64,000 nucleotides of DNA from Bradyrhizobium glycinis (GTDB lineage Bacteria; Pseudomonadota; Alphaproteobacteria; Rhizobiales; Xanthobacteraceae): contig NZ_JACCHQ010000003.1 of the NCBI RefSeq assembly GCF_016031655.1, forward strand, positions 124,001 through 188,000, given 5' to 3'. Made by a program: the position numbers and the translations under genes. Numbering within the stretch: the stretch's first letter is position 1; each line of letters begins with the position of its first letter. The notes under the pieces were generated by a model, which saw nothing but the letters and a program-made list of their open reading frames with translations, searched no databases and was not told the origin of the DNA. Below are positions 35,839-46,601 of the stretch, piece after piece.

Positions 35839-36255
35839 TTACGCCGCCTCGGCTTCCTTTTCCTGCACCGGACCGGAATCCTGGCCCTTGGCATCGACAT
35901 CGCGATCGACGAACTCGATCACGGCCATCGCGGCGTTGTCGCCGTAGCGGAAGCCCGCCTTGATGATGCGGGTGTAGCCGCCCTGGCGGTCCTTGTAGCG
36001 GGTCGCCAGCGTATCGAACAGCTTCTTGACCATGTCGACGTCGCGCAGCTCGGAGATGGCCTGACGGCGCAGCGACAGGCCGCCCTTCTTGCCGAGAGTG
36101 ACGAGCTTCTCGACGATCGGGCGAAGCTCCTTGGCCTTGGGCAGCGTGGTGACGATCTGCTCGTGCTTGATCAGCGCGGCCGCCATGTTGGCGAACATCG
36201 CCTTGCGGTGCTCGGCCGTGCGGTTGAGCTTCCGATGAACCTTGCCGTGACGCAT
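35839..36255 (-). CDS. rplQ: 50S ribosomal protein L17
   Basis: A 138-residue protein opening [20 protein letters not shown], the L17 start, with [11 protein letters not shown] and [19 protein letters not shown]. It sits at the peptide exit side of the large subunit. The C-terminus is ~15 residues longer than in E. coli, with an acidic and alanine-rich ending (QEKEAEAA). It is the last gene of the alpha operon, downstream of rpoA by 168 bases that contain a palindromic repeat. Confidence 0.97.
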   Translation of the reverse strand: MRHGKVHRKLNRTAEHRKAMFANMAAALIKHEQIVTTLPKAKELRPIVEKLVTLGKKGGLSLRRQAISELRDVDMVKKLFDTLATRYKDRQGGYTRIIKAGFRYGDNAAMAVIEFVDRDVDAKGQDSGPVQEKEAEAA

Positions 36256-36339
36256 GTGTGTAGTCCTTACGTTTTAAAACTGCCGCGACGGTTCGTCGGA
36301 CATGTTGCTCAGGTGGGCTGCCTGCGTTCGCCCAGTGGT

Positions 36340-36418
36340 GTCATTCCGGACGGCGCGAAGCGGCGATCCGGAATCTCGAGGTTCCGGGTTCGGCTCTGCG
36401 AGCCGCCCCGGAACGACG
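36340..36418. repeat. Palindromic repeat inside the rpoA-rplQ gap
   Basis: GTGTCATTCCGGACGGCGCG starts the left half, with inner GCGGCGATCCGGAATC, AGGTTCCGGGTTCGG and CGGCTCTGCGAGCCG hairpin arms, ending CCCCGGAACGACG. It is related to the element at 11978-12055 and interrupts an otherwise tightly packed operon. Confidence 0.75.
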
Positions 36419-36423
36419 AAAGC

Positions 36424-37455
36424 TCAGTAGTGATCCTCGAAGCGCTTGGCGAGCTCGTCGATGTTCTCCGGCGGCCAGCCCGGCACTTCCATGCCGAGGT
36501 GCAGACCCATCTGAGCCAGCACTTCCTTGATCTCGTTCAGCGACTTGCGGCCGAAGTTCGGAGTGCGGAGCATTTCCGCCTCGCTCTTCTGCACGAGGTC
36601 GCCGATGTAGACGATGTTGTCGTTCTTCAGGCAGTTGGCCGAACGCACCGACAGCTCGAGCTCGTCCACCTTCTTGAGGAAAGCCGGGTTGAAGGCGAGG
36701 TCCGGAATGATCTCCTGGGCGACTTCCTTGCGCGGCTCTTCGAAGTTGACGAACACGTTGAGCTGATCCTGCAGGATGCGGGCGGCGTAGGCCACCGAGT
36801 CATCCGGCGTGATCGCGCCGTTGGTCTCGATCGTCATGGTCAGCTTGTCGTAGTCGAGGATCTGGCCCTCGCGGGTGTTCTCGACCTTGTAGGAGACCTT
36901 GCGGACCGGCGAGTACAGGCTGTCGACCGGGATCAGGCCGATCGGCGCGTCCTCGGGACGGTTGCGCTCGGCAGGCACGTAGCCCTTGCCGGTCGAGACC
37001 GTGAACTCCATGCGGATCTCGGCGCCCTCGTCGAGCGTGCAGATCTGCAGATCGGGGTTGAGCACGACCACATCGCCGACGGTCTGGATGTCGCCGGCGG
37101 TGACGACGCCCGGACCTTGCTTCTTCACGACCATGCGCTTGGGGCCTTCGCCCTGCATCTTGATCGAGATGTCCTTGATGTTGAGCACGATGTCGGTGAC
37201 GTCCTCACGGACGCCCGCGATCGATGAGAACTCGTGCAGCACGCCGTCGATGTGCACCGACTGCACCGCCGCGCCCTGGAGCGAGGAGAGCAGGATGCGG
37301 CGCAGCGCATTGCCGAGGGTCTGGCCGAAGCCACGCTCGAGCGGCTCGGCGACGATGGTCGCGAAACGCGATGGATCGCTGCCGGGCGTGACCTGGAGCT
37401 TGTTCGGCCGAATCAGTTCTTGCCAATTTTTCTGGATCGTCACTGTTTCACCCAT
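36424..37455 (-). CDS. rpoA: RNA polymerase alpha subunit
   Basis: A 343-residue protein. The N-terminal domain (about 1-235) has [22 protein letters not shown] (residues 36-57) for dimer formation and binding of beta. After a linker, the C-terminal domain (about 255-343) has [20 protein letters not shown] and [19 protein letters not shown], the helix-hairpin-helix region that contacts UP elements and activators. The length is as usual for alphaproteobacteria. It is preceded by rpsK and followed by rplQ. Confidence 0.98.
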   Translation of the reverse strand: MGETVTIQKNWQELIRPNKLQVTPGSDPSRFATIVAEPLERGFGQTLGNALRRILLSSLQGAAVQSVHIDGVLHEFSSIAGVREDVTDIVLNIKDISIKMQGEGPKRMVVKKQGPGVVTAGDIQTVGDVVVLNPDLQICTLDEGAEIRMEFTVSTGKGYVPAERNRPEDAPIGLIPVDSLYSPVRKVSYKVENTREGQILDYDKLTMTIETNGAITPDDSVAYAARILQDQLNVFVNFEEPRKEVAQEIIPDLAFNPAFLKKVDELELSVRSANCLKNDNIVYIGDLVQKSEAEMLRTPNFGRKSLNEIKEVLAQMGLHLGMEVPGWPPENIDELAKRFEDHY

Positions 37456-37569
37456 ACAGGCCAGTCAATTTGACGCATCAAATACTGGCGTTGGAGAAAG
37501 GCCGCAGATCATCCCCGCGGCTTCTTGCAAAGTCGCCGCGGGCGCCGACGCGCCCGCAGCTTGTCAAAA

Positions 37570-37959
37570 TCAAACGCGCCGACGCTTGCGGGGACGGCAA
37601 CCGTTGTGCGGGATCGTGGTCACGTCACGGATTGAGGTGACGGTGAAGCCGGCGGCCTGGAGCGCGCGGAGCGCCGATTCGCGGCCCGAACCGGGACCGG
37701 CGACCTCGACTTCCAGCGTGCGCATGCCGTGCTCCTGCGCCTTCTTCGACACGTCCTCGGCCGCAACCTGCGCGGCGTACGGGGTCGACTTGCGCGAGCC
37801 CTTGAAGCCCATCGTGCCGGCCGAAGACCAGGCGATCGTGTTGCCCTGTGCGTCGGTGATGGTGATGGTCGTGTTGTTGAACGACGAGTTCACATGCGCG
37901 ACGCCGGAGGCGATGTTCTTGCGCTCACGACGACGAACGCGGGTGGCTTCCTTGCCCAT
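37570..37959 (-). CDS. rpsK: 30S ribosomal protein S11
   Basis: A 129-residue protein with [20 protein letters not shown], the S11 core, and the basic C-terminus ending [12 protein letters not shown]. Together with S7 it forms the platform near the E site. It lies between rpsM and rpoA. Confidence 0.98.
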   Translation of the reverse strand: MGKEATRVRRRERKNIASGVAHVNSSFNNTTITITDAQGNTIAWSSAGTMGFKGSRKSTPYAAQVAAEDVSKKAQEHGMRTLEVEVAGPGSGRESALRALQAAGFTVTSIRDVTTIPHNGCRPRKRRRV

Positions 37960-38081
37960 TGAGTCCCTTTCCTGAAGATCTCAAACACCGCCGTAATGCC
38001 AGCGGCTACACCTGTGGAACGAAAAGCGCGTGGCGAACGGGCCTCCCCGCATCGCCACACGCCGCGATTGGATTCGAAAAC

Positions 38082-38450
38082 TTACTTCTTCTTGCCGGCG
38101 ATGGCCTTGGCCGGACCCTTGCGCGTGCGCGCATTGGTGTGGGTCCGCTGACCGCGCACCGGCAGACCACGACGATGACGCAGGCCGCGATAGCAGCCGA
38201 GGTCCATCAGACGCTTGATGTTGATGCCGACCTCACGACGCAGGTCGCCCTCGACGAGATAGTCGCGGTCGATGACTTCGCGGATCTGGAGCACTTCGGC
38301 GTCGCTGAGCTGATTGACGCGACGGTCCTCGGGGATCTTCACCTTCTCCATAATGTCACCGGCGATCTTCGGGCCGATGCCATGGATGTACTGGAGCGCG
38401 ATCAGCACGCGCTTGTTGGTGGGAATGTTCACGCCGGCAATACGGGCCAC
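38082..38450 (-). CDS. rpsM: 30S ribosomal protein S13
   Basis: A 122-residue protein starting [20 protein letters not shown], with [10 protein letters not shown] and the tail [20 protein letters not shown]. It contacts the P-site tRNA and S19 in the small-subunit head. There is no rpmJ (L36) between adk and rpsM, in agreement with alphaproteobacteria. Confidence 0.98.
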   Translation of the reverse strand: MARIAGVNIPTNKRVLIALQYIHGIGPKIAGDIMEKVKIPEDRRVNQLSDAEVLQIREVIDRDYLVEGDLRREVGINIKRLMDLGCYRGLRHRRGLPVRGQRTHTNARTRKGPAKAIAGKKK

Positions 38451-38637
38451 GGCCTTCTCTCCTGTTGCCGATCCCTCGTCAGGAATCGGGCTTTAAGTGC
38501 TTGCTTTCTCGGGCAGGTGTTCACAAACGCGAACACGACGCCCACCCCCGGTCTTCCTGGGGCCCGGCATCGTCTGAAACTATCCGACTTGGATGCGGGG
38601 CTTATTAGGGGATTCCGGGGGCTTTCGTCAACCGCTG

Positions 38638-39504
38638 CTAGCGTTTGGCTCGCTTTTTCGTGACCTTTTTTGCTGCCTTTTTGGCCCCCTTTTTGAGGGT
38701 CTTCTTGGCGGTCTTCTTGGCTGCTTTTTTGACGGTTTTCTTGGTGCCTTTCTTGGTGCCTTTCTTGGTGGCTTTCTTGGCCTTTTTGGCGGTTTTGGCC
38801 GATTTCGCCCCCTTTTTGGCCGTCTTCGCCGGCTTTGCGGCCGCCTTCTTCCCTGCCTTGGCCTTTTTGGCCGGCACCGCCTTGGCGGCGCTCCGGGCAT
38901 GCGTCTTGGGCTCGACCGCCCCCAGAGCCAGGAGCTGGCGGTGGATGGCGCGGGTGACCTCGTCGATGGCCATCATGCCATCGATGGTCGAGAGCTTCCG
39001 CCGCTCGGAATAGTAGTGAATCAGCGGTTCCGTCTGGCTGCGATAGCTGGCCAGCCGCTTGGTCAGGACCTCCGGGGTGTCGTCGAGCCGGACCTCCTCG
39101 CCGCGCTCCCGCATCTGGGCAACGCGGGTCTCGACGCGGCTCAAGAGCGCGCTCTCATTGACCCGGAGCTCGATCACGGCGTCGAGCTTGAGATGCTTGC
39201 GCTTGAGCAGCTCGTCCAGCGCCTCGGCCTGCGGCACGGTGCGGGGGAAACCGTCGAGGATGAAACCGTTCTTGGCGTCAGGCTGGTCGATGCGGTCGGA
39301 AATGATTCCCACCACGACGTCATCGGGCACGAGGCCGCCGCTGGCCATGATCTCCTTGGCCTTCAGCCCGACCGGGGTGCCGGCCGCAACCGCGGCACGC
39401 AGCATCTCGCCGGTCGAGAGCTGGACGATGCCATAGCGCTGCACCAGGAGCTGGGCCTGAGTCCCCTTGCCCGACCCAGGCGGTCCCAGAAGTATAATTC
39501 TCAT
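38638..39504 (-). CDS. adk: Adenylate kinase with lysine-rich C-terminal tail
   Basis: A 288-residue protein. Residues 1-~195 are a complete short-type adenylate kinase: P-loop [10 protein letters not shown] (7-16), [10 protein letters not shown] for AMP binding, LDGFPRT (83-89), and a short LID around 125-142 with no zinc cysteines. It interconverts ATP, ADP and AMP. From ~205 to 288 the sequence is almost only Lys, Ala, Thr and Gly, with about 37 lysines, resembling histone H1 tails; E. coli Adk ends near residue 214 with no such tail. Short direct repeats in the DNA suggest expansion by slippage. A start at 39504 ([10 protein letters not shown]) is certain. Confidence 0.95.
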   Translation of the reverse strand: MRIILLGPPGSGKGTQAQLLVQRYGIVQLSTGEMLRAAVAAGTPVGLKAKEIMASGGLVPDDVVVGIISDRIDQPDAKNGFILDGFPRTVPQAEALDELLKRKHLKLDAVIELRVNESALLSRVETRVAQMRERGEEVRLDDTPEVLTKRLASYRSQTEPLIHYYSERRKLSTIDGMMAIDEVTRAIHRQLLALGAVEPKTHARSAAKAVPAKKAKAGKKAAAKPAKTAKKGAKSAKTAKKAKKATKKGTKKGTKKTVKKAAKKTAKKTLKKGAKKAAKKVTKKRAKR

Positions 39505-39770
39505 CGGCGTACGCCCCCCGGCTTGGTGAGCGATACGTCGCGCACCTGTGTTTGAAGATCGAGAATAGTGCAAACCACAATCAGCGCCGCACCACCACCC
39601 ATATCATAGGAGAGCGAACGGGCGGACGCCAAGAAGGCTTTGAAATCAGGGATTGCGCGCACCGAGAGCCGCTCTGCGGATGCTGCCGACCGCCCCGCCG
39701 ACAGCGGTGACGGTCGCCGCACTCTGCTCGCACCGCGATTCGGCGGGGCATTGGCGCCCTCCGCGGACAC
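39501..39770 (-). pseudogene. SecY C-terminus-like remnant between secY and adk
   Basis: The minus-strand frame from a GTG at 39770 to a stop overlapping the adk start (ATGA) encodes 89 residues. Part of it, [19 protein letters not shown], lines up with GGTSLLIVVSVTMDTVAQV near the SecY C-terminus (9 of 19 identical), in the same order after an IP-D/E and ASA/ASV segment. It looks like a decayed tandem duplicate of the secY end, or a small protein born from it. It has no ribosome site, so I doubt it is translated independently. Confidence 0.35.
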
Positions 39771-39771
39771 G

Positions 39772-41103
39772 CTAGCGGCGGCGGCCGCGCAGCTTGGACT
39801 TGCGGATCAGACCTTCATACTGGTGCGCCAGCAGATAGCCCTGCACCTGCGCCACCGTGTCCATGGTGACGCTGACGACGATCAGCAGCGAGGTGCCGCC
39901 GAAATAGAACGGCACCGAGGCGTAGGAGATCAGGATTTCCGGGATCAAGCAGACGATGGCGAGGTAGATCGCACCCAGCACAGTGATGCGCGACAGCACG
40001 TAGTCGATGTATTCCGCTGTGCGTTCGCCCGGGCGAATGCCCGGAATAAAGCCGCCGTGCTTCTTCAGATTGTCCGCGGTCTCGGTCGGGTTGAACACGA
40101 TCGCGGTGTAGAAGAAGGCGAAGAACACGATCAGCGCCAGATACATGATCAGAAACAGCGGACGGCCATGGCCGAGCTGGGTGGTGATCCACTGGAACCA
40201 TTCCGGCCCGCTGCCCGTGTTGAAGTTCGCAACCGTCGTCGGCAAGAGGAGCAGCGAGGATGCGAAGATCGGCGGGATCACGCCTGAGGTGTTGAGCTTG
40301 AGCGGCAGATGCGAAGACTGACCCTCGAACATCTTGTTGCCGACCTGGCGCTTCGGATACTGGATCAGAAGCCGGCGCTGCGCGCGCTCCATGAAGACGA
40401 TGAAGGCGATCACGACGACGGCCATGATGATGACGACCAGGATCAGGCCGGTCGACATCGCGCCCTGACGGCCGAGCTCGAGCATGCCGGCGAGCGCCGC
40501 GGGCAACTCAGCGACGATGCCGGCGAGAATGATCAGCGAAATGCCGTTGCCGATGCCGCGCGAGGTGATCTGCTCGCCGAGCCACATCAGGAACATGGTG
40601 CCGCCGGTCAGCGTGATCGCCGTGGACAGGCGGAAGAACATGCCGGGTTCGCTGACGACGTTGCCGGCGCCTTCGAGGCCCACGGCGATGCCGTAGGACT
40701 GGAATGCGGCCAGGATGACGGTCAGATAGCGGGTGTACTGGTTCAGCGTCTTGCGGCCGGCCTCACCTTCCTTCTTCAAGGCCTCGAGCTGCGGCGAGAC
40801 GGTGGTGAGGAGCTGGATGATGATCGAGGCCGAGATGTACGGCATGATGTTCAGCGCGAAGATCGCCATACGGTGGATGCCGCCGCCGGCGAACATGTTG
40901 AACATGCCGAGGATGCCGCCCGCCTGCGAGCGGAACACCTGCTCCCAGATGTTGGGATCGATGCCCGGCAGCGGGATGTAGGTCCCGAGCCGATAAACGA
41001 GCAGCGCACCCAGGGTGAACCAGATGCGCTTCTTCAGTTCGTCGGCCTTGGCAAACGCGCCGAAATTGAGATTGGCTGCCAGTTGTTCCGCTGCAGAGAC
41101 CAT
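39772..41103 (-). CDS. secY: Protein translocase subunit SecY
   Basis: A 443-residue protein with ten membrane segments forming the protein-conducting channel with SecE and SecG. Landmarks are RIWFTLGALLVYRLGTYIPLPG at the N-terminus (residues 25-46), LGEQITSRGIGNGISLII, the cytosolic loop RRLLIQYPKRQVG, and the C-terminal HQYEGLIRKSKLRGRRR. It is the usual member between rplO and adk. A hairpin separates it from rplO. Confidence 0.98.
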   Translation of the reverse strand: MVSAAEQLAANLNFGAFAKADELKKRIWFTLGALLVYRLGTYIPLPGIDPNIWEQVFRSQAGGILGMFNMFAGGGIHRMAIFALNIMPYISASIIIQLLTTVSPQLEALKKEGEAGRKTLNQYTRYLTVILAAFQSYGIAVGLEGAGNVVSEPGMFFRLSTAITLTGGTMFLMWLGEQITSRGIGNGISLIILAGIVAELPAALAGMLELGRQGAMSTGLILVVIIMAVVVIAFIVFMERAQRRLLIQYPKRQVGNKMFEGQSSHLPLKLNTSGVIPPIFASSLLLLPTTVANFNTGSGPEWFQWITTQLGHGRPLFLIMYLALIVFFAFFYTAIVFNPTETADNLKKHGGFIPGIRPGERTAEYIDYVLSRITVLGAIYLAIVCLIPEILISYASVPFYFGGTSLLIVVSVTMDTVAQVQGYLLAHQYEGLIRKSKLRGRRR

Positions 41104-41219
41104 CTTGGACTTTCTCCCGCCGCCTGTTGCGCCGTCATGCCCGCGGCCGGGCTAGTTTAGCGGACGCCGGACATTATCTGGGGCTCGGCTTCGATAAGTC
41201 CACGTCCCGCATGCGTAAA

Positions 41220-41242
41220 GGCCCGCGCGCCGCGGGCCAAAT
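41220..41242 (-). terminator. Hairpin between rplO and secY
   Basis: GGCCCGCG (41220-41227) and CGCGGGCC (41231-41238) form an 8-bp GC stem with a three-base loop, and the minus strand continues TTTACG. It may be a weak terminator or attenuator that lowers secY-adk expression relative to the ribosomal genes. Confidence 0.6.
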
Positions 41243-41252
41243 GACGCAGTTG

Positions 41253-41738
41253 TTACGCCGCCTCGCCTTCTTCCTTGGGCTGGGCGAGGATCTTCACCGA
41301 GCCGCCGGCCTTCTCGACCGCCGCGATCGCGGTCTTGCTGGCGCCGTGCACTTCGATGTTGAGCTTGGACTTGAGCTCGCCTCGGCCGAGCAGCCGCAGG
41401 CCGGCCTTGGCGCGGCGCAGCACGCCGCCCTTCACCAGGGCCTCGACGTTGACGACGCTGCCGGCGTCGATCTTTTTGGCGTCGACCGCTTCCTGGAGCC
41501 GGTCGAGATTGATCTCGGCGAACTCGACGCGGAAGATGTTGTTGAAGCCGCGCTTGGGCAGACGGCGATGCATCGGCATCTGGCCGCCTTCGAAACCCTT
41601 GATGCGCACGCCCGAGCGCGCGGTCTGGCCCTTGCCGCCGCGACCGGACTGCTTGCCCTTGCCGGAACCGATGCCGCGGCCGACGCGCATACGCTTCTTG
41701 CGCGAGCCGGCGTTGTCGGCGATATCGCTGAGCTTCAT
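41253..41738 (-). CDS. rplO: 50S ribosomal protein L15
   Basis: A 161-residue protein with [37 protein letters not shown] and [15 protein letters not shown], the L15 glycine-rich N-terminus. The C-terminus ends with [11 protein letters not shown], an alanine- and glutamate-rich extension beyond the E. coli length (144). It binds 23S rRNA late in assembly. Confidence 0.97.
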   Translation of the reverse strand: MKLSDIADNAGSRKKRMRVGRGIGSGKGKQSGRGGKGQTARSGVRIKGFEGGQMPMHRRLPKRGFNNIFRVEFAEINLDRLQEAVDAKKIDAGSVVNVEALVKGGVLRRAKAGLRLLGRGELKSKLNIEVHGASKTAIAAVEKAGGSVKILAQPKEEGEAA

Positions 41739-41813
41739 CGCCCTTCTCCTTGTGTCTTGCGCACGATCTTCACCGAAAACCGCTTCCCGCTTTCCGGGAC
41801 CGTGCGCCTTTGC

Positions 41814-42008
41814 TTACTTCTCGTCGATGATGCGGACGAGATGGTGAACCTTCTCGATCATGCCGCGGACCGCCGGGGTATCCGGCAGTTCGCTGGTGCG
41901 GCCGATCTTGTTGAGCTTGAGCCCGATCAGGGTCGAGCGCTGCGAGTGATGGCGGCGGATCGCGCTGCCGGTCTGCTCGACCTTGATCGTCTTTGCGGCC
42001 TTGGCCAT
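41814..42008 (-). CDS. rpmD: 50S ribosomal protein L30
   Basis: A 64-residue protein with [20 protein letters not shown] and [20 protein letters not shown], the compact L30 fold. It lies between rpsE and rplO. Confidence 0.97.
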   Translation of the reverse strand: MAKAAKTIKVEQTGSAIRRHHSQRSTLIGLKLNKIGRTSELPDTPAVRGMIEKVHHLVRIIDEK

Positions 42009-42033
42009 GGGAGTCTACTCCGAAAAGCTTCCG

Positions 42034-42630
42034 TTAGTCGGCGGCCGCCTCGGCATCGCCGCCGATACGACGGGACTGGAGGGTGGACACCTTGATGTTG
42101 CGGCGGGCTGCGACCGAACGCGGCGAATCCTGGTGCTTCAGCGCGTCGAAGGTCGCGCGCACCATGTTGTACGGGTTCGACGAGCCGATCGACTTCGCCA
42201 CCACGTCCTGGACGCCGAGCGTCTCGAACACGGCGCGCATCGGGCCGCCGGCGATGATGCCGGTACCGGCCGGAGCTGCACGCAGATAGACGCGGCCCGC
42301 GCCATGACGGCCGGCGATGTCGTGATGGAGCGTGCGGCCCTCGCGCAGCGACACCCGCGTCAGGTTGCGCTTGGCGGACTCGGTCGCCTTGCGGATCGCC
42401 TCGGGCACTTCGCGCGCCTTGCCGTGACCGAAGCCGGCGCGGCCCTTCTGGTCGCCGATCACGACCAGCGCTGCGAAACCGAAGCGTTTGCCGCCCTTGA
42501 CGACCTTGGCCACGCGGTTGATGTGGACGAGCTTGTCGACGAACTCGCTGTCGCGCTCCTCGCGCTCCCTGCGTTCACGTCCGCCGCCGCGTTGATCGCG
42601 TCCACCACGTTGTTCGCGTTCAGCTGCCAT
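42034..42630 (-). CDS. rpsE: 30S ribosomal protein S5
   Basis: A 198-residue protein. The double-stranded RNA-binding-like N-terminal domain has [20 protein letters not shown] and the C-terminal domain has [20 protein letters not shown]. The first ~30 residues form a basic Arg/Gly/Glu-rich extension absent from E. coli S5. It acts in decoding fidelity with S4. The order rplR-rpsE-rpmD is standard. Confidence 0.97.
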   Translation of the reverse strand: MAAEREQRGGRDQRGGGRERREREERDSEFVDKLVHINRVAKVVKGGKRFGFAALVVIGDQKGRAGFGHGKAREVPEAIRKATESAKRNLTRVSLREGRTLHHDIAGRHGAGRVYLRAAPAGTGIIAGGPMRAVFETLGVQDVVAKSIGSSNPYNMVRATFDALKHQDSPRSVAARRNIKVSTLQSRRIGGDAEAAAD

Positions 42631-42677
42631 GGTTTTTCCAATCCTTCAGAGGCTTACGCCCCAATCCTCAAATTCTG

Positions 42678-43040
42678 TTAGAAGCTCAGCCCACTCTCAC
42701 GCGCCGCGTCGGCCAGAGCCTTGACGCGCCCGTGATAGAGATAGCTGCCGCGATCGAACACGACTTCCTTGACGCCCTTCTCGGCGGCGCGCTCGGCCAG
42801 CAACTTGCCGACCGCCTTCGCCGCATCGATATCGGCACCGGTCTTGCCGCCGTCGCGCATCGACTTCTCGAGCGACGAGGCAGAGGCCAGCGTTTCGCCC
42901 TTCAGGTCATCGATGACCTGGGCGTAGATGTGCTTGGACGAGCGGAATACCGACAGGCGCGGACGGCCGCCGGCGGAGCGGCGCAGCTTCAGCCGCACAC
43001 TCCGCTTGCGCCGGGCATTCGTAACCTTGGCTTTCGACAT
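42678..43040 (-). CDS. rplR: 50S ribosomal protein L18
   Basis: A 120-residue protein with [20 protein letters not shown] and the C-terminal [20 protein letters not shown], the L18 signature. It binds 5S rRNA with L5 and L25. Confidence 0.97.
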   Translation of the reverse strand: MSKAKVTNARRKRSVRLKLRRSAGGRPRLSVFRSSKHIYAQVIDDLKGETLASASSLEKSMRDGGKTGADIDAAKAVGKLLAERAAEKGVKEVVFDRGSYLYHGRVKALADAARESGLSF

Positions 43041-43051
43041 GACCGGCTCCG

Positions 43052-43585
43052 TTACTTCTTCTTGCCTTCCTTGCGGAAGATGAATTCGCCCACATACTTC
43101 ACGCCCTTGCCCTTGTAGGGCTCCGGCGGACGATAGGAGCGGATCTCGGCGGCGACCTGGCCGACGCGCTGGACGTCGCTGCCCGCCACCGTGATCTCGG
43201 TCGGCTTCGGCACGGTGATCGTGATCCCCTCGGGGATCGGATAGATCACGTCATGGCTGTAGCCGAGCGCGAGCTGCAGGTTCTTGCCCTGCATCGCGGC
43301 GCGATAGCCGACGCCGGTGATCTCGAGCTTCTTCTCGAAACCCTTGGTGACGCCTTCGACCAGATTCGCGACCTGGGCGCGAGCGGTGCCGTACAGCGCC
43401 CGCGCGCGGTTGGTCTCGGTCCGCGGCTTGACCTTGACCTGGCCGTTCTCGAGCTTCACCTCGACGTCGTCGTGGACGACGAACTGAAGCTGGCCCTTCG
43501 GCCCCTTCATCTTGACGGTCTGGCCGTCGATGGTCGCGGTAACGCCCGACGGCACCGTCACAGGCTTTTTGCCAACACGTGACAT
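43052..43585 (-). CDS. rplF: 50S ribosomal protein L6
   Basis: A 177-residue protein starting [20 protein letters not shown], with the two repeated L6 domains and the signature [19 protein letters not shown] near the C-terminus. It lies at the factor-binding region. The frame is open to 43636, but ATG 43585 gives the family start. Confidence 0.97.
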   Translation of the reverse strand: MSRVGKKPVTVPSGVTATIDGQTVKMKGPKGQLQFVVHDDVEVKLENGQVKVKPRTETNRARALYGTARAQVANLVEGVTKGFEKKLEITGVGYRAAMQGKNLQLALGYSHDVIYPIPEGITITVPKPTEITVAGSDVQRVGQVAAEIRSYRPPEPYKGKGVKYVGEFIFRKEGKKK

Positions 43586-43601
43586 GGATCGAAAATCCTT
43601 C

Positions 43602-44000
43602 TCAGAACACCGTGAAGAGGACTTCACCGCCCACATTCGCGTCGCGCGCGCTGTGGTCGGCCATGATCCCCTTCGGCGTCGACAACACCGAAATGCCGAG
43701 ACCGTTATTCACCCGCGGCAGGTTCTTCACCGAGGCATAGACTCTGCGCCCGGGCTTGGAAACGCGCTCAATCTCGCGAATGACGGGCTCGCCGTCGAAA
43801 TACTTCAGCTCGATCTCGATCTCGCTGCGGCCCGAGGAGTGCTCGAGCGTGGCGTAACCGCGGATGTAGCCCTCGGCCTTCAGAACCTCGAGCACGTTCT
43901 CGCGCATCTTCGAGCCGGGCGTGGAGACCTTGGTCTTCGAACGCATCTGCGCGTTGCGGATACGGGTGATCAGATCGCTGATTGGATCGTGCGTAGACAT
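43602..44000 (-). CDS. rpsH: 30S ribosomal protein S8
   Basis: A 132-residue protein with [16 protein letters not shown] and the C-terminal [20 protein letters not shown]. It binds helix 21 of 16S rRNA; in E. coli it is also the translational repressor of the spc operon, a role that is not shown here. Confidence 0.97.
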   Translation of the reverse strand: MSTHDPISDLITRIRNAQMRSKTKVSTPGSKMRENVLEVLKAEGYIRGYATLEHSSGRSEIEIELKYFDGEPVIREIERVSKPGRRVYASVKNLPRVNNGLGISVLSTPKGIMADHSARDANVGGEVLFTVF

Positions 44001-44014
44001 CTAAACGACCCTCC

Positions 44015-44320
44015 TTACCAGCTGGACTTCACGAGGCCAGGGACCATGCCCTTGGAGCCAAGCTCGCGCAGCGCGATACGGGACAGCTTGTTCTTGCGAT
44101 AGTTCGAGCGCGGACGGCCCGACAGCTCGCAGCGCATACGGATGCGGGTCGCCGACGAGTTGCGCGGCATTTCCGCCAGCTTCAGGGTCGCGGCGAACCG
44201 CTCCTCCATCGGCAGCGTCTTGTCGGCGATGATCGCCTTCAACCGCTCGCGCTTGGCGGCGGCGTTCTTCACCATCCGCTTGCGCCGGTTGTTCTTCTCG
44301 ACTGAACTCTTCTTTGCCAT
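44015..44320 (-). CDS. rpsN: 30S ribosomal protein S14 (zinc-free type)
   Basis: A 101-residue protein with [20 protein letters not shown] and [20 protein letters not shown]. The long form without the CxxC zinc pairs is typical of proteobacteria. It lies in the small-subunit head. Confidence 0.97.
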   Translation of the reverse strand: MAKKSSVEKNNRRKRMVKNAAAKRERLKAIIADKTLPMEERFAATLKLAEMPRNSSATRIRMRCELSGRPRSNYRKNKLSRIALRELGSKGMVPGLVKSSW

Positions 44321-44366
44321 GCTTGGCTCCTGGGTATCCGCGTTTGAGAGGCTCTAAGTCAGCGTC

Positions 44367-44916
<550 letters not shown>

Positions 44917-44924
<8 letters not shown>

Positions 44925-45231
44925 CGATCTCAGCTCCCGAGCTCTTGGCGATGCGGACCTTCTTGCCGTCCGCCAGAATCTTGAATCCGACGCGGGTCGG
45001 CTTTCCGTCCTTGCCGACATACGCGATGTTGGACAGGTGGATCGGCGCCTCTTTCGAGATGATGCCGCCCTCCTGGGCCTGCGTCTGCTTCTGGTGACGC
45101 TTGACCATGTTGATGCCGCGCACCAGCGCGGTCCCGGCGTCGGGGCGAACCTCGAACACTTCGCCGGTGCGGCCCTTGTCGCGGCCGGTCAGCACGACGA
45201 CCTTGTCGCCCTTGCGGATCTTCGCAGCCAT
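44917..45231 (-). CDS. rplX: 50S ribosomal protein L24
   Basis: A 104-residue protein with [20 protein letters not shown], the KOW motif, and [20 protein letters not shown]. It starts early assembly of 23S rRNA. Its start overlaps the rplN stop (one-base overlap) and its end overlaps rplE. Confidence 0.97.
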
Positions 45232-45599
45232 CACAGCACCTCCGGCGCGAGCGAGATGATCTTCATGTGGTTCTTGGCGCGCAGCTCGCGCGGCACGGGC
45301 CCGAAAATACGGGTGCCAACCGGCTCGGACTGGTTGTTGATCAGCACGGCGGCGTTGCGGTCGAAGCGGATGACCGAGCCGTCGGCGCGGCGGATGTCCT
45401 TGCGGACGCGCACCACGACGGCCTTCATCACGTCGCCCTTCTTCACCTTGCCACGCGGAATGGCTTCCTTGATCGACACGACGATGATGTCGCCGATCGT
45501 GGCGTAGCGGCGCTTGGAGCCCCCGAGCACCTTGATACACATGACACGGCGTGCGCCAGAATTGTCGGCCACGTCGAGGTTGGTCTGCATCTGAATCAT
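45231..45599 (-). CDS. rplN: 50S ribosomal protein L14
   Basis: A 122-residue protein with [20 protein letters not shown] and [20 protein letters not shown], ending with [11 protein letters not shown]. It forms an intersubunit bridge with 16S rRNA. Confidence 0.98.
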   Translation of the reverse strand: MIQMQTNLDVADNSGARRVMCIKVLGGSKRRYATIGDIIVVSIKEAIPRGKVKKGDVMKAVVVRVRKDIRRADGSVIRFDRNAAVLINNQSEPVGTRIFGPVPRELRAKNHMKIISLAPEVL

Positions 45600-45683
45600 T
45601 GATGCACCTCGTCCTCTTTCTCTTTGCGCCAGCCCAGCCGGCGCTCAACATTTCCCTGAAGTCAGTCGGCTAAAGCCAACAGA

Positions 45684-45932
45684 TCAGGCGCTTTTCTTGT
45701 GTTCGCCCCGGATCACGACCCAGCGCTTCAACTTCGAAATCGGCTTCGTTTCCTCGATCCACACCATGTCGCCCGGCTTGAACTGGTTGCTCTCGTCGTG
45801 CGCGTGGTAGTTCTTCGAACGGCGGATCGTCTTCTTGTAGATCGGGTGCGTGAAGCGGCGGTCGACGCGCACCACGATGGTCTTGGCTTGCTTGTCGCTG
45901 ACGACCACGCCCTGCAAAGTACGTTTCGGCAT
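45684..45932 (-). CDS. rpsQ: 30S ribosomal protein S17
   Basis: An 82-residue OB-fold protein with [20 protein letters not shown] and the end [18 protein letters not shown]. It helps 5'-domain assembly of 16S rRNA. ATG 45932 gives the family start; the frame continues upstream into rpmC. Confidence 0.97.
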   Translation of the reverse strand: MPKRTLQGVVVSDKQAKTIVVRVDRRFTHPIYKKTIRRSKNYHAHDESNQFKPGDMVWIEETKPISKLKRWVVIRGEHKKSA

Positions 45933-45945
45933 CTTCGTAAGCCTC

Positions 45946-46152
45946 TTACTTCTTCTTCGCGCGCGTCTGCGCGGCGATGGTCTTGATCCGGGCGATGTCA
46001 CGGCGGGCCTCGCGCAGGCGCGAGGTGTTCTCGAGCTGCCCGGTGGCGCGCTGGAAGCGCAGGTTGAAGCGCTCCTTCTTCAGGTTCAGGATGGCCTCAT
46101 CCTGCTGGTCGGGGCTCATCGCGCGGATGTCTTCGATCTTCATCTGGGCCAT
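45946..46152 (-). CDS. rpmC: 50S ribosomal protein L29
   Basis: A 68-residue helical protein, [20 protein letters not shown] and later [20 protein letters not shown], the L29 pattern. It lies near the exit tunnel. ATG 46152 has GGAG eight bases upstream and is preferred over ATG 46158, which overlaps the rplP stop codon (TAATG). Confidence 0.95.
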   Translation of the reverse strand: MAQMKIEDIRAMSPDQQDEAILNLKKERFNLRFQRATGQLENTSRLREARRDIARIKTIAAQTRAKKK

Positions 46153-46157
46153 GGCCA

Positions 46158-46571
46158 TTACTCCGCAATGCGCTCGACGAAGCGCGTCTTGATCGGCAGC
46201 TTGGCGGCCGCCAGGGTCAGCGCCTCACGCGCCGTCTGGGTGTTGACGCCATCGATCTCGAACAGCACCCGGCCCGGCTTGACGCGCGCGACCCACAATT
46301 CCGGCGAACCCTTGCCGGAGCCCATGCGGACTTCGGCCGGCTTCTTCGACACCGGAACGTCGGGGAACACGCGGATCCAGACGCGGCCGGCGCGCTTCAT
46401 GTGGCGGGTCAGCGCGCGGCGGGCGGCTTCGATCTGGCGCGCGGTGACGCGCTCAGGCTCGGTCGCCTTCAGGCCGAACTGGCCGAACGCCAACGTCGCG
46501 CCCGAAGACGCAACGCCGTGGATGCGGCCCTTATGCGCCTTCCGGAACTTCGTTTTCTTAGGTTGCATCAT
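46158..46571 (-). CDS. rplP: 50S ribosomal protein L16
   Basis: A 137-residue protein with [40 protein letters not shown] and [20 protein letters not shown], the L16 consensus. It shapes the A-site region of the large subunit. Confidence 0.98.
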   Translation of the reverse strand: MMQPKKTKFRKAHKGRIHGVASSGATLAFGQFGLKATEPERVTARQIEAARRALTRHMKRAGRVWIRVFPDVPVSKKPAEVRMGSGKGSPELWVARVKPGRVLFEIDGVNTQTAREALTLAAAKLPIKTRFVERIAE

Positions 46572-46601
46572 GGCTTTAAGCCCTCAAATTCCTGTCTGGC
46601 C

